Shown one piece after another: positions 30,920 through 41,601 of a stretch of 64,000 nucleotides of DNA. Every line of letters starts with the position of its first letter. The stretch's first letter is position 1. This stretch comes from Porphyra umbilicalis (lineage: Eukaryota; Rhodophyta; Bangiophyceae; Bangiales; Bangiaceae). Below the pieces are notes generated by a model, which searched no databases, was not told the origin of the DNA, and saw only the letters and a list, made by a program, of their open reading frames with translations. The DNA lies in NCBI GenBank assembly GCA_002049455.2, contig KV918845.1:1-64000 (forward strand). Direction: 5' to 3'. The position numbers and the translations under genes were made by a program.

Positions 30920-32376
30920 ATGTCGGCCGCCTTCCTCCCTCCCGCCACGTTGCTCCTCCGCCGCCCCCGCCTGGCGGGGGCGGTCGGCTCCCTGCGGCCG
31001 ACGCCCCTGCGGGCGTCCCCCCCCTCCCCCCCCTCCCATGCGCCCCCCGGCGGCGGCGGACCGCCGCCGCCGCCGCGCGCGCGTCGGTGGCCACCCCCCC
31101 CCAACCCGCCGCGTGCCCGCGGCGGCCACCCACCGCGCGACGCGCGGCCTCCGCGCCCTCCGCCCCATCCACACCGCCCTCATCACCGGGGCGTCTGGGG
31201 GCATTGGCGCGGAGACGGCGGCCGCCCTCGGGCAGCTCTACCCCGACTTGACGCTCCTCCTCGTGGCGGTGCGGGACGTTGGCAAGGCCCGCGACCGGCT
31301 GCTCGGGCCGGGGGGGGACCTCGCCGGCACGCCCCTCGCCGACCGGACGGTGCTCGTGCGGGTGGAGCTCGAGTCGATCGCGTCGGCGGTGGCGGGCGCG
31401 GAGGAGGCGCTGGCGGCGCTCAACGCGCGGGGGGGGGGGGGGGGCTCGACCTGTTTGTCGCCAACGCGGGGGTGATGGCGTGCCCGCAGGCGACGACGGA
31501 CGATGGCTTTGAAAAGCAAATGGGTACGTGGGGGGGGGCGGTGGCAAGAGGGGGGGGGGGGGGACGTGCCTGCGATGGCAGTGTCGTGCCTTGCACGTGG
31601 TGGCTCGCGTGCCGACGGCGGCGCTCCAGTCCGCGTCATGTGCGCCACATTGCGCGTTCCTGTCCAAACCTGACGTTTCATTCCAATCTGCGCTGCTCCC
31701 TCGTCTCCCCTCTGTGACTGTGCCCTTTGACTGGTGACCGTTGCTGCCCACAGCAATCAACCACCTATCGCACGCGGCCATGACGCGCACGCTGCTACCG
31801 GCGCTCCGCGCCGGCGGCAAGTCGGCCGACGGCACCCCCGCGGGCCCCGGCCGCGCCGTCTTTGTCTCCTCCACCGCCGCCCTCCTCTCCAGCCGCTACA
31901 CGGAGCTGCACGTGCCCAACGTGCGCACGTCGCCCGACGCGGCGCCCTTTGCATCGTACAAGCGGTGGGTGCAGTACTCAGAGTCCAAACTCGCCAACGC
32001 CGTGTGGGCGGCGGGCGTCGCCGCGCGGGAGCGCGCGGCGGCGTCGGGCGTCACGGCCGTGTCGGTGCACCCCGGGGTGGTGGCCACGGAGCTCGGGCGG
32101 TACCTGCTGCCGGGCTTCCTCGCGGACAAGATGGGGAGCCCGCCGGCGGGGCTCGGCGCCGTTGCCGTCAAGGTGCTTGGCCTCAAGACGCCGCCCGAGG
32201 GCGCCGTCACGTCGGTTCGGGCGGCGGTGGTGGGCGCGGGGGACCTGGACAATGGCGCCTACTTTATTGACAGTGCCAACAAGTCGTCGATGCTCAAGAT
32301 GCTTGGCGACCCGGCGGCCGTAGACGCGTTTTACGACGAGACGCTTGCCGCCGTCGACAGTGCCCTCGCCGCGTAG
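30920..32376 (+). CDS. Short-chain dehydrogenase, retinol-dehydrogenase/TIC32-like
   Basis: Exons 30920-31523 and 31754-32376. Donor GTACGT, acceptor CACAG, phase 1. Motifs of the classical SDR fold are present: TGASGGIGAE (NAD(P) binding), LFVANAGVM (NAG), an INHLSHA block, VSSTAALLSS, and the catalytic YSESK. The last lies in YKRWVQYSESKLANAVWA, followed by VHPGVVATELGRYLLPG. The start MSAAFLPPATLLLRRPRL is Ser/Arg-rich and suits a plastid or mitochondrial target. Two homopolymers change frame: C runs near 31019-31036 in the leader, and 13 G at 31430-31442 between the helix and NAG. Total is about 408 residues. The Y-S-E-S-K plus INHL pattern fits the light-dependent protochlorophyllide reductase relatives and retinol dehydrogenases. 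I see no feature that makes it a true POR. The substrate is unknown. Confidence 0.8.
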
Positions 32377-32842
32377 GTGTCGCGTGTTTTTTCTTCTCCG
32401 CTACGGGTTGAACTTATTATCTTCAGCCGCAATTGTTTGAGTCCTGAGCTCCAGCAACGTCACAGGGCTCTCGATCTCTTCAATCGTGAACACACTCAGA
32501 TTTCTTCGTAGGGGATTTCGTATGATGTAATTGTCCAATCAAACGGCCTACACGTTGCACAATATCTGCCAGGCACAAGCTCAACGGCGGCGCCGAAGTC
32601 GGCTGCGATTCTGCAATCGGCGCGGAGCTCCCCGAGCTCCAAGCGGCTCTGCCCATCGCCTTCGCGTGCGAAACGACACGACCCATCCGAGCACGGCTCC
32701 GCACCCGACCTGCCTTCCTTATCCCCGTGCTCTCTCTCCCAAGCGCCTACTCCTTGCGTGATTGCCCTCTTCACCCCCCTCATCATTATACACCCTACCA
32801 CGCGACCACCTTTTCCCCTGCCCCGGCCCCCGTTACTCCGCG
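32377..32842. other. Intergenic, upstream of the unknown plastid protein
   Basis: About 465 bp. A sequence with CCAATCAAAC (about 32534) resembles a CCAAT box, and the last ~100 bp before the next ATG are pyrimidine-rich. No gene seen. Confidence 0.45.
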
Positions 32843-33475
32843 ATGGCCTTTGTTGGTAGCTGCGGGGCCTTTGGCACCCGCTCTGTGGCAAAGCGCGCCC
32901 CCACCGCTCGCCCGTCGGTGGTCGTAGCGGCGCCCACCCCCCGCATGGCGTGGAACATTGAGGGCCAAGACGTGGAGGTGAGCGACTATTGCCCCGTCGG
33001 CTTGGCTGTGTGCTACCAGCGCAACCAGAATAACAAGCTGGATGCGGTGCTCGTCGTGGAGCCGCTGTCGACGGGCACGCTGGAGAACGTGACGGGCACG
33101 GGCCAGCCAACGTCTTACAAGCGCATCCTCGGGGCGACCATTGAGGGGTTGCCCGACAACCCGTCGGAGCTGCCCGAGGACTTCCTGCAGGGGGACAGCG
33201 CTAGCTTTTCGGAAGACTTTGCGGAGCGGATGTGCGCGGCGGCGCGGACGTTCAAGCGGCGGCCCATCTCAAAAGGCATTCTCGGCGTCGGCGAAGTCAA
33301 GACCGCCGAGGACGGGACCTTGACTTTTTGCACGGACGGCATCCAGCGCATCCTCAACGAGGAGTGGGAGCCCAAGTTTGATGACAATGTCAAGCAGGAC
33401 AAGACCATTGACGTGTACGGGCGTGGGGAGGAAGAGGGGGGGGCGGCGGACGTGCAGAAGCTCTACAACGCGTAA
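32843..33475 (+). CDS. Unknown soluble protein, probably plastid-targeted
   Basis: A clean 210-codon ORF with no frame break and a good start context (CGCGATGGCC). The first ~35 residues (MAFVGSCGAFGTRSVAKRAP…) are Ser/Ala/Arg-rich without acids and end near PTPRMAWN, like a plastid transit peptide. The mature part is acidic and globular: DVEVSDYCPVGLAVCYQRNQ, then LVVEPLSTGTLENVTGTG, GATIEGLPDNPSELPEDFL, KGILGVGEVKTAEDG and a C-terminal acidic tail. There are no membrane segments. Composition is ordinary, not low-complexity, so a conserved function is likely. I do not recognise the family. A red-lineage plastid protein is a guess from the leader. Confidence 0.8.
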   Translation: MAFVGSCGAFGTRSVAKRAPTARPSVVVAAPTPRMAWNIEGQDVEVSDYCPVGLAVCYQRNQNNKLDAVLVVEPLSTGTLENVTGTGQPTSYKRILGATIEGLPDNPSELPEDFLQGDSASFSEDFAERMCAAARTFKRRPISKGILGVGEVKTAEDGTLTFCTDGIQRILNEEWEPKFDDNVKQDKTIDVYGRGEEEGGAADVQKLYNA

Positions 33476-33883
33476 TGTGAGCGGGGACGTAAGGGAAGAC
33501 GGGAGGGAGGGTGGGGGTGTGGCACCGCGCAAGGGGAAGCGCACTGGCTGGACATGCATTCCAGGTGCGTACCAAAACAACACAAGTGCAAAGAGCTCAT
33601 CTCTTTCTGTCGCGTATTTGTCCTTGTGATGCCCCGTGGTTTCCTCCCCTTGGTAGGACGGTGCTTCCTAAGCCTCTTGAGCGTCTTCGTCTGTGCTGCT
33701 TGGCGCGCGAGACAGTGGCAGGCCACGCCTACGACACATTCTTCCTTTATGGTATGGTACATGGACTGGCAGATGCAGCCCGTGCAGAGAAGGAGGGCGC
33801 AGGGAAGCTGAGATACTCATGAAAAAGAAAAAAAAACGGCCCACTTTCCCAGCCGGAGCTTGGCGCCCACCCCCTCTCCATCC
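33476..33883. other. Convergent 3' region
   Basis: About 410 bp between the ends of the unknown plastid protein gene and the translocator gene. It contains an A-rich stretch near 33820-33836. No gene seen. Confidence 0.5.
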
Positions 33884-35087
33884 CTAAATGCCAGCCCCGT
33901 CTTCCAACACCTCTCCATACACCGGCCGGCACAGTGTGTTCTCCTTCCCAAACGTGTTCTGCTTGCACGCGCTGACAATGACACTGTAGCAAAGCACGCC
34001 GCACAGCGCCAGCACCGTGCCCGCAATGTTGAGCGGCTGCATCCGCGTCTTGAAAAACAAGATGGAGCTGACAATCACCACCGCCCGCTTCACGCAATTC
34101 CCCACCGAGTGCGTCACGGGGCTGACGCGCTGGAGGATCATGTAGCTGGCGAGCACGTCCGCACAGCGGCAGAGGCCGCCGACGACCAGCCAGCGGGGCA
34201 GCACCCCCGCCGCGAGTTTGGTGACCGCCGGCGTCGCCGCGGCGGTCGACAGGACGACGCCCTCCATGGCGAGCGTCAGCGGCGCGAGCACGACCAGCGC
34301 CAAGATGGTGATGACCGCAAAGAGGTTGACATTGTCCAGCCGGTCGTCCCGGCTGCCGCCGGGGCCCTCGTCACGGGTCAGCTTCTTGGAGAGGACATTG
34401 CGGCTTTGAAAGGCAACGTTGCTGCCGACGGCCGAGAGGAAGCCCGCCCAGTTGAAGCTCGCCTCTGTAAAGGAGGCCAGCGCCACGCCGCCCACGATTG
34501 GCAAGAGGGAGATGAGGATGCCCCAGGTGGGAATATCGCCGAGGATACTCGGCGTGAGGGCCACCGAGAAGAAGGGCTCCGTCGCCTTGACCGTGTGGGT
34601 GAAGGCGACGCTGACCTTGCCAAGGCTCATGTTGGTCAACAGGAAGCCGGCGGCGTGGAGGCCCGCCAGTGGGGCAGCGACCTTGACGAGGCGTTTGTTA
34701 AAGACGGGCGTCTTTTTCAGCCGCAGCACCCACAGGGCAGACATGGCCACGGCCGCCACCGCGCACTGCACGAGCGTGCAGGTGACTGGGTAGGGGAACA
34801 CGCCCAGCACCCGCTTGTTGTACACGTTGAATGCCGTGTTGCTGCCGTACCACAGCACAAACAGGCCGAGGAGCAACGCCGTCGCGCCGACACCCGAGTC
34901 AAACCCCCGCCGCAGCTGGCTGGCAGTGCGCGCAAACGACACGCGGCGCTCTGGCGAGGCGCCCGTAAAGACCAGGGGGCGGGGGAGGATGGACACCCCC
35001 GACGCGCTGCCATCGTCCACTTGCGCGGCGGCCAGTGGCAGCGCCTCGGCCTCGGCGTCCTCGTCGTCGCCCTGGTCCTCGTCCTCG

Positions 35088-35134
<47 letters not shown>

Positions 35135-35422
35135 AGCAGCAGCGTCAGCCCCCTCACCCGCAGCGCCCTGCCCGGGTTGAAAGGGCGAAGAGCCGTCGCC
35201 TGGCACCGCAGCGGTGGCCGTCGGCGTCCGCCAGCCGGCCGCAGCCGGCCGGCGGGCCCGCCACCGCTGCGGTTGCCGCACGCGGAGGGCCACCCGGCGC
35301 GGCGCGGGCGCGCCAATGACCCCGCGGGAGGGGGTCAGGAGGGGGATAAACGACGCAAGCGACGCTGCGAGCAGCCGCGGGGGGTGCGCGCGCACCGCCG
35401 CCGCGGCCGGCGGCCGGTCCAT
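33884..35422 (-). CDS. Plastid sugar-phosphate/phosphate translocator (TPT family)
   Basis: A 512-codon ORF without frame breaks from the ATG at 35422. It is an inner-envelope antiporter exchanging triose or other sugar phosphates with phosphate. The first ~190 residues are a long Arg/Ala/Pro-rich leader with a poly-Ala tract (a GCC repeat at about 35088-35127) and an acidic stretch. The transporter core has about ten membrane helices. Family blocks are GSNTAFNVYNKRVLGVFPYP, NMSLGKVSVAFTHTVKATEP-FFSVALT, FQSRNVLSKKLT and PVTHSVGNCVKRAVVIVSS-ILFFKT. The conserved K-R pair in the last block binds phosphate in this family. Sequence alone does not let me choose among triose-phosphate, PEP and glucose-6-phosphate types. 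It shares an upstream region with divergent eIF3e. Confidence 0.9.
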
Positions 35423-36114
35423 GGCGTTGGGGCCGACACGGGCACGCAGCGGCACCGACCGGGGGCCAGCGCCGCGGGGCAGACGGTTCGACGGCCGAAC
35501 CGCGCGGGGGGGGGGTCGAGGGTCGTTTCGAGGCGCCCCACAGGGCGGGCGCGGGCGGCCGCTGCACGTCGGCCCCGCGGGGCGGCGGTCAATGGTGACG
35601 CGACGGCGGCGGAACGGGCCAACAACGGCGGCTCCGCGGCGCAGGCGCGGCGGCGCGCGCGGTGGGCTCGCTCGGTCTGTAGCTCCGCTGGCCGGGCCTG
35701 CCGCCGAAAAAAACGGGGGTCGAGTGTCTCTGCCAGCAGCCAATGCGCCCCGATCGAGCGCCTGTGCAGTCCAATTCAAGAGGAATCTGGCCGCAGCCAC
35801 AAGGTTGGGAAATCTCCCCAGCTCGCGGCGGGTCACCCGGCAAGTCCACACTGAAGAAGTGCAGCATGGCATGATGGAGTTGACAAACACCTCAAAATTT
35901 CCTTGATGCACAGAGCGGGACGCCGTCGAGCGCCGGCCGCGACAACGACGAGGACGCACTGCGCACGTCACCGCCGCCGTCGCCGATCCCCCCCCCCCCG
36001 TTGGACGGCTTTTTTTACTCTCCGCTGCGCTGCCCGGCTACAAGCGGGAACGTTAAGAATCTTGCCGAACTTGTCTCCTCCAGCGGCGCCGCATCGTTGC
36101 CGTCCACCGCCGCA
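35423..36114. promoter_or_regulatory. Divergent upstream region of translocator and eIF3e
   Basis: About 690 bp between divergent starts. The last ~170 bp before eIF3e include C- and T-rich tracts. No clear TATA box and no separate gene seen. Confidence 0.5.
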
Positions 36115-37703
36115 ATGAGCGCCACGGCCACGGCGGCGGCGGCGGCCGATGTCATCGCCCCCCCCCCGGGCGGCACCCTCTCCACCGGCGCCGAGGCCAA
36201 GACCCCGTCGACGCCGACCGATCTGACGGGTACCCTTGCCGAGTTTCTCGACCGCCACCTCGTGTACCCGCTCGTCGAGTTTGCCCACGCGTCCGGCGCG
36301 TTTTCGGACGAGGACATGCTCGCCGCCAAGCTCAGCGTCATCGAGCCGACCAACATGGTCGACTTTGCCATGGAGATCTACTCGGAGCTCCACGGCGGGG
36401 AGGAGGCGCCGACGGCCATGGCCGGCCGCCGCAACCGCGTCATCATGGTGTTGCAGACGCTCGAAGCCGAGGCGGACCCGCTGCTCAAGCTCCTCCAAGA
36501 CCCAGACGCCATGGCCGCCGCCGCCGCCGAGTCGGGCGGCGGCGCGCTGACGCTCTCGGGCCTGACCGCGGCGAGTGGCGGCGCCATCACTGCCGACACG
36601 GTCGACGCGCTGTACGACCTCGGCAAGTTCCAGTTTGAGTGTGGCAACTATGAGGCCGCCGGCGACCACCTGCGCGTGTACCGCGCGTTGGCGGCAGAGG
36701 GGGAGCGCACCCTGTCGGCGCTGTGGGGCTCCCTCGCCTCCCACATCCTCATGGCCGAGTGGGCGGGCGCGCTCAACGACCTCAACGCGCTCAAGGATGC
36801 GATCGACGCGGTCAAGACGGCGACGCCGCTCAACCCGCTGCAGCAGCTGCAGGCGCGGTGCTGGCTCATCCACTGGGCGCTCTTTGTCTACTTTTCCCAC
36901 CCCGACGGGCCCGACGGCCTCGTCGAGCTCCTCTTTTCGGAAAAGTACCTCAACGCCATCCAGACCAACTGCCCGCACATCATCCGCTACCTCGCCGTGG
37001 CGGTCATTGCGTCGCGCACCATGTCCGTTCCCCGCCGGCGGAGCGCCCTGTCGGACCTGGTGCGCCTCGTCAAGCAGGAGTCATACACGTTCAAGGACCC
37101 CGTCACGGACTTTGTCACGTGCCTGTACGTTGACTTTGATTTCGAGGGCGCGGAACACATCCTTGCCAAGTGCGCGGCGACGCTCACCTCTGACTACTTT
37201 CTCGAGTCGTCCCGCGACGCGTTCGTCGACGCTGCCCGGGTGACCATCTTTGAAACGTACGCGCGGCTGCATTCGGTCATGGACATTGCGGCGTTGGCGG
37301 ATAAGCTCGCCATGGACCCGCCCGAGGCGGAAAAGTGGGTCGTCAATCTGATCCGCCAAGCGTCGCTCGACGCGACAATGGACGCGTCGGCGAGCCACGT
37401 GCACCTCCGCACGCCCTGCCCGTCGGTGTACGAGCAGGTGGTCGATTTAACCAAGGGTCTCGCTGCCCGCGCGCAGGTGCTGTCGGCCAACTTTGACCGC
37501 AAGGAGGGCTACACGGCGGGCGCCGGCTTTTCAGTCGACAGCGGCCGGGGGCGTGGCCGCGGCCGTGGCCGCGGCCGGGGGCGCGGCCGGGGGGGGGACG
37601 ACCGGGAGCGCCGGGGGGGGCGGGGGGGGGTGGGGGGTACGGCGGCGGCGGCGACCGGCGTGGGGGGTACGGCGGCGGCGGCGACCGGCGTGGGGGCGAC
37701 TAG
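36115..37703 (+). CDS. EIF3E: Translation initiation factor 3 subunit e (INT6), with RGG tail
   Basis: A scaffold subunit of eIF3. The N-terminal block LTGTLAEFLDRHLVYPLVEF and the helical repeats (DLGKFQFECGNYEAAGDHLR, NPLQQLQARCWLIHWALFVY-F, IQTNCPHIIRYLAVAVIAS) match INT6/eIF3e. A C-terminal PCI domain follows (FVDAARVTIFETYARLHSVM, then LADKLAMDPPEAEKWVVNLI, and a short DATMDASASHV end). After the PCI domain there is an unusual Gly/Arg tail: GRGRG repeats, then, beyond a frame change at the G-rich run 37614-37631, two copies of GYGGGGDRRG and a stop at 37701-37703. The reading is about 529 residues. The ATG at 36115 is the first in frame before the conserved N block. Confidence 0.9.
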
Positions 37704-38745
37704 GCGCGGCGAGTGGGCGGCGTTGGGGCGGGAAAATGGGTCGGGTGAGGGAGGGGGTGGTACTGCGAGGTGCGCATGCAAACAGGCTGCACTGGCCGCG
37801 TGCTTTTCTTCAAACTGCCGCCCGCGTCGGGCTTTCCTTGTTTTTTGTTTCTTTCGGGGCGTCACGCTGCAGAGCAGACGGTCAGGGCGCCCACGTTGCT
37901 GGCGCATGCCGTGTGACGGCCGCTGCGGACGCGGCACGGCGTTGCCGCGTGCATCCTGGGCTGTCCGCGGGGGCGACTGGGAGGCTCGGCCAGGCGACAG
38001 CGACGACGGGTACCTGACTTTAGCGCGCAAATCGCCACGCGGCGCCGTAGCGAGGAGGACGCGTACCTGCATGTGGTTTGCGGGGCGCATCGTCGGGGGT
38101 GTATTGTGCGCGGGTGGGGGGGAGGTCGACCGAACCATTCCAGGGGAGGCGCGGAGCGCGGAAGGGGAGGCCGCGGGGCATGGACGGCCCGCGGGCCGGC
38201 AAAGCGGCCACAAGCAATCCAGACGGCGAGGGTGGGAAACCTGGGCAGGTCTATAAACGCCCGAAATCCGCTGCGCATGTGACCAGCCGCCACACGCGTG
38301 GCGCTCCCCCACCCCTCCCCCGTTGGGCGCGCAGCCCCACCCCCCGAGGCGGCCAACGTACCGAGCGCAGCGGGCAACAGGGACCATGCACCCCCTCGTG
38401 ACTGGGATATGGTGCTGTGGTCAGGCTTTGGCTTGCTGCGGGACCCCGATCAGTTTGGGGCACTCGCAGCCCGGATTTGCACGAGAACTCGGACAGAACC
38501 AACAAGGGCCGTCCGCTGCGCGCCCCGACTCCTTCCCGCATAGGAGCTGTCGCACTGATGGACTCAGTCGTTGCCTTTCTGGTAAAGCAGAACAGACCTG
38601 TGGAGAATGACATCATGTCGCTCCGTACCAGAAAAAAGGACGTGGAGCACTATCATAGGGCTCCACGTTCTTATGAAAGGTATGGAGCATAGTATTGTTT
38701 GGGCTTCTCCGCCCGATCCCCTGAAGCCTGTCATCCCTCTCATGC
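37704..38745. other. Intergenic between eIF3e and the repeat cluster
   Basis: About 1 kb. From 38,230 the composition becomes even. A short hairpin with 8-9 bp arms sits at 38640-38668. I see no gene; short ORFs around 38,560-38,690 have no recognisable features. Confidence 0.45.
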
Positions 38746-38755
38746 ACACGAGACT

Positions 38756-39578
38756 AGGGTTGCACACGACGCCCCTATTTCGGGGGCGTCACGGGCGCGC
38801 GACGGAAAAGACGCCTTATTGCTGATCCCCCAATTCTGTCCTCATCGCCCCGGAACGGTAGTGGAACGAAAATGAATGCAGATCTCTCATTGGTCGAGCA
38901 GTCCGACAGCAGTGCATGTCCGGCCCGATCTTTACAGAATGTGCCCGTACGGCCCCCAATCGCACAATCGACGCCTTCGTTTTTCTGCACTTTTCTGCGT
39001 ATCTCCCAGAAAATCTCGATATCCCAACGATTGCGGGCCGGTTGCTCCCTTGACACGGAAGGGATCGGAAGAAAATCTCAAGAAAAAGAAGGATCTCGGT
39101 TCTGCACGGATGTGGCGGAGGGAGAGCCAATAGGACGCCTCAGATTCGTGCTGAGCAGCTGTTTACGGCTGCGTTTAACCAATAGATGGCCAGTTCCACA
39201 AGAACCGTACCGCCAGGAACCGTTCCTGGTCGACGAGGACAGAATTGGGGGATCAGCAATACTAACGCCCCATTAGGCAGCCAAAACGCCCTCACGACGC
39301 CCCAAGTAGCGCCCTCAGTATTAGCGATATCAGTCAAGTGACACCCATATGTTTCTTTCTTATGTCATGTTTGTGTCAAGGCCGGGTGCATGTCCTCAAC
39401 CAAGGTGCACAGCCGCCACCTGCTGAATCATGTAGACCCCCCTGAAATCTATCTCTTCGCGACGCCTTGCTGACGCCCTTTTGAGTTCGGGCGTTCGGGG
39501 CGCACGACGCCCAAATCACGCCCTGGTGACGCCCTTAACGACGCCCTTAACGACGCCCCGGGCGTTCTGAGCAACCCT
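38756..39578. mobile_element. Mutator-like non-autonomous element with 10-bp target duplication
   Basis: An 823-bp insertion flanked by the exact direct repeat ACACGAGACT (38746-38755 and 39579-39588). Its ends are inverted: AGGGTTGCACACGACGCCC at the left, and the complement of the right end reads AGGGTTGCTCAGAACGCCC. Internally it has many CGACGCCC motifs. It has no coding capacity. A 10-bp duplication points to the Mutator superfamily (9-11 bp). A separate TA-flanked element is nested inside. The perfect duplication suggests a fairly recent insertion. Confidence 0.85.
38819..39259. mobile_element. TA-flanked MITE nested in the Mutator-like element
   Basis: A 441-bp unit with terminal inverted repeats of about 41 bp and three mismatches. 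Both ends begin TTGCTGATCCCCCAATTCTG. It is flanked by TA at 38817-38818 and 39260-39261, the target duplication of Tc1/mariner elements. It has no ORF of note. Taking it out leaves continuous host-element sequence, so it inserted after the Mutator-like unit arrived or travelled with it. Confidence 0.85.
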
Positions 39579-41601
39579 ACACGAGACTTGCTGCTGACAA
39601 CAGTACATCCAGTATCGCGTACTCTTTGCAAACACCCGATGCTCAACATCAATGGAGCTCACGTCAAAGAACGCCGGTTAGCTCGGCTACTTTGAGTCGA
39701 CGTCGGAAAAATTCAAATTTGATCAGATTTTTCGATCTCCGGTGGTGCATCCGCCAATATCTCGTAGCTCGTCTTCCCACCCCCCCCCCAGCCACGGTGT
39801 CCCCGAGAGTCTCAGTTTTTTTTGCGTGAGCAGACAACCAGTGAGTTTATCAACCCTTTTCTTGTGCTCCCCCTTCCCCCCCCTCCCCAAGGTGCGCCCC
39901 GGTCCGCCTCAAGGGCGCCCATCGTACTACTACAATGAAGTCTACGGCGCACCATGGCAACCGCCGCCTGTCCAAGGACCACGAGGATATCATTGTGGGG
40001 TGGTCCAGGCCTTTTCTACGAACAACCTGCCGCTATCCAAGATGCAAATCCCGGAGGCAGTGGCCAATCGCTGGGGTATACAGGTGTCGAAACCTTGGGT
40101 ACGTCGCTTCCTCTGCCGCCACCATCTATATCTGCGCACCCGGCGGTGCAAAGCCCTTGCGGACAAGGGGCAGGGCATGGAGATGATTGACAATGTCAAG
40201 GGCTTTCTGCACGAGTTGACGGACTTTCTCAAGACGCACCACTTCACGTCTTCATCTGTCATGATCTTTGACGAGACCCGCATCGTCCTCAAGGGCGGGA
40301 ACTTGACGACGCAGCGCATCATTGACGCCTCAAAGAAGCGGGCGAAAGCATCTTCTACTCGCAACAGCACTGTCCCTTCACTGCTGACGTTTGCTGCCGC
40401 CAACGGCTCCATCTTCATTAGTGTTTACGTCCTCAAGGCCAAATTTGATGAAGAGGGTGGGTCAGACAGCAACTTTGCCCTCCAACGTACCACTAAGGTC
40501 ACTCGTCGGTCGTGGCCCCGGTTCTTCACGTGGAAAGACACAGGGATTGTCAACGCTGAGCTTTTTGGTGAGATTATTGACATGGTGACGGAGGAGTGGA
40601 CCACGCGTAATCCTGGCCTGCCTTCGCTGCTTTTCGGCGACCAGTGCTCGGTGCACGTGACCGCGGAGACCCTTGAGCGAGCGCTCCGTCGAGCGGTTTA
40701 CTTGTTCTTCATCACTGCCCACGCGTCCCACTTCCTCCAACCACTGGATGCCGAGCTCTTTGCCTGCTTTCACCACCTTTTGCGGGCGGCGAATGAGTCG
40801 TACGTCTTCGACGCCATTTCGTCCGGCCACGCCACCCGCAACGCCCTGCTGGCCGCCGCGTACCACTCTGAGCGACGGGCTTTCACCCCCCAAGTCGTAT
40901 CTAAGGCCTTCATCACGACGGGACTGTGGCCTCTGAACCCCAAAGCCGTCCTCGACCGTGCCTTTGAGAATCTGGGTGTGGTCGCCCCTGGGGTAACGGT
41001 GCGGCACGAGGCGCAGCTGATGGCGGCTGAGACCATCGCCGGGGCATGGCGGCGGTCGGAAAAGACCGCCAAGAGGGTGGCAAGCGGCACTGTCGCCGTG
41101 CAGCGCGGCGCTTTGCACTCGCTGTACCTCCTGCCCTACAAGAAAAATCACCCGGTATATCCCGGGTATTGCGTCCCCGAAATCCCGGGTTGATGGAGGA
41201 GAAACCCCCTCTCAGGCGGCCGTCAAGCGCCCTCAACATACCGGCTTTCCCGGGATATACATGGATGCAGGGTTCTCCACAGGCCTCCAGGGGAGCCATC
41301 GCAACCCGGGATCCTTAGGATTATGATTCGCGCACAGGACGCCACGTTGAATAAATGATTGGCTGAGATGGGTCCTGTCAGGCAACCAAATTGACGAAGG
41401 TATGACCCACCAGATGACCACATTCGACATTTATCATCTGACTCATGTACAAAAACTCTGTCTGTAAACGTAGGTTTAACAACACTTTACATACTCCTAC
41501 TGGTGCCTCTCTTGTTTGGAATCGTGTAGTTTGATCAATCATGACTTTTCTTATCTTGATTTGTTTGCTTATTAAAACAACACATGTTTACTAGGCTAAA
41601 G

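Noticed and set aside
30920-32376. Protochlorophyllide reductase
   Set aside because: The SDR motifs and a plastid-like leader fit, but I see no POR-specific features; a retinol-dehydrogenase/TIC32-like enzyme is equally likely.
35968-36978. A 336-codon - strand ORF opposite eIF3e
   Set aside because: It is a reverse-complement shadow of a conserved coding region.
38640-38668. Short hairpin as a transcription terminator
   Set aside because: The arms are only 8-9 bp, there is no T run, and the context is eukaryotic.
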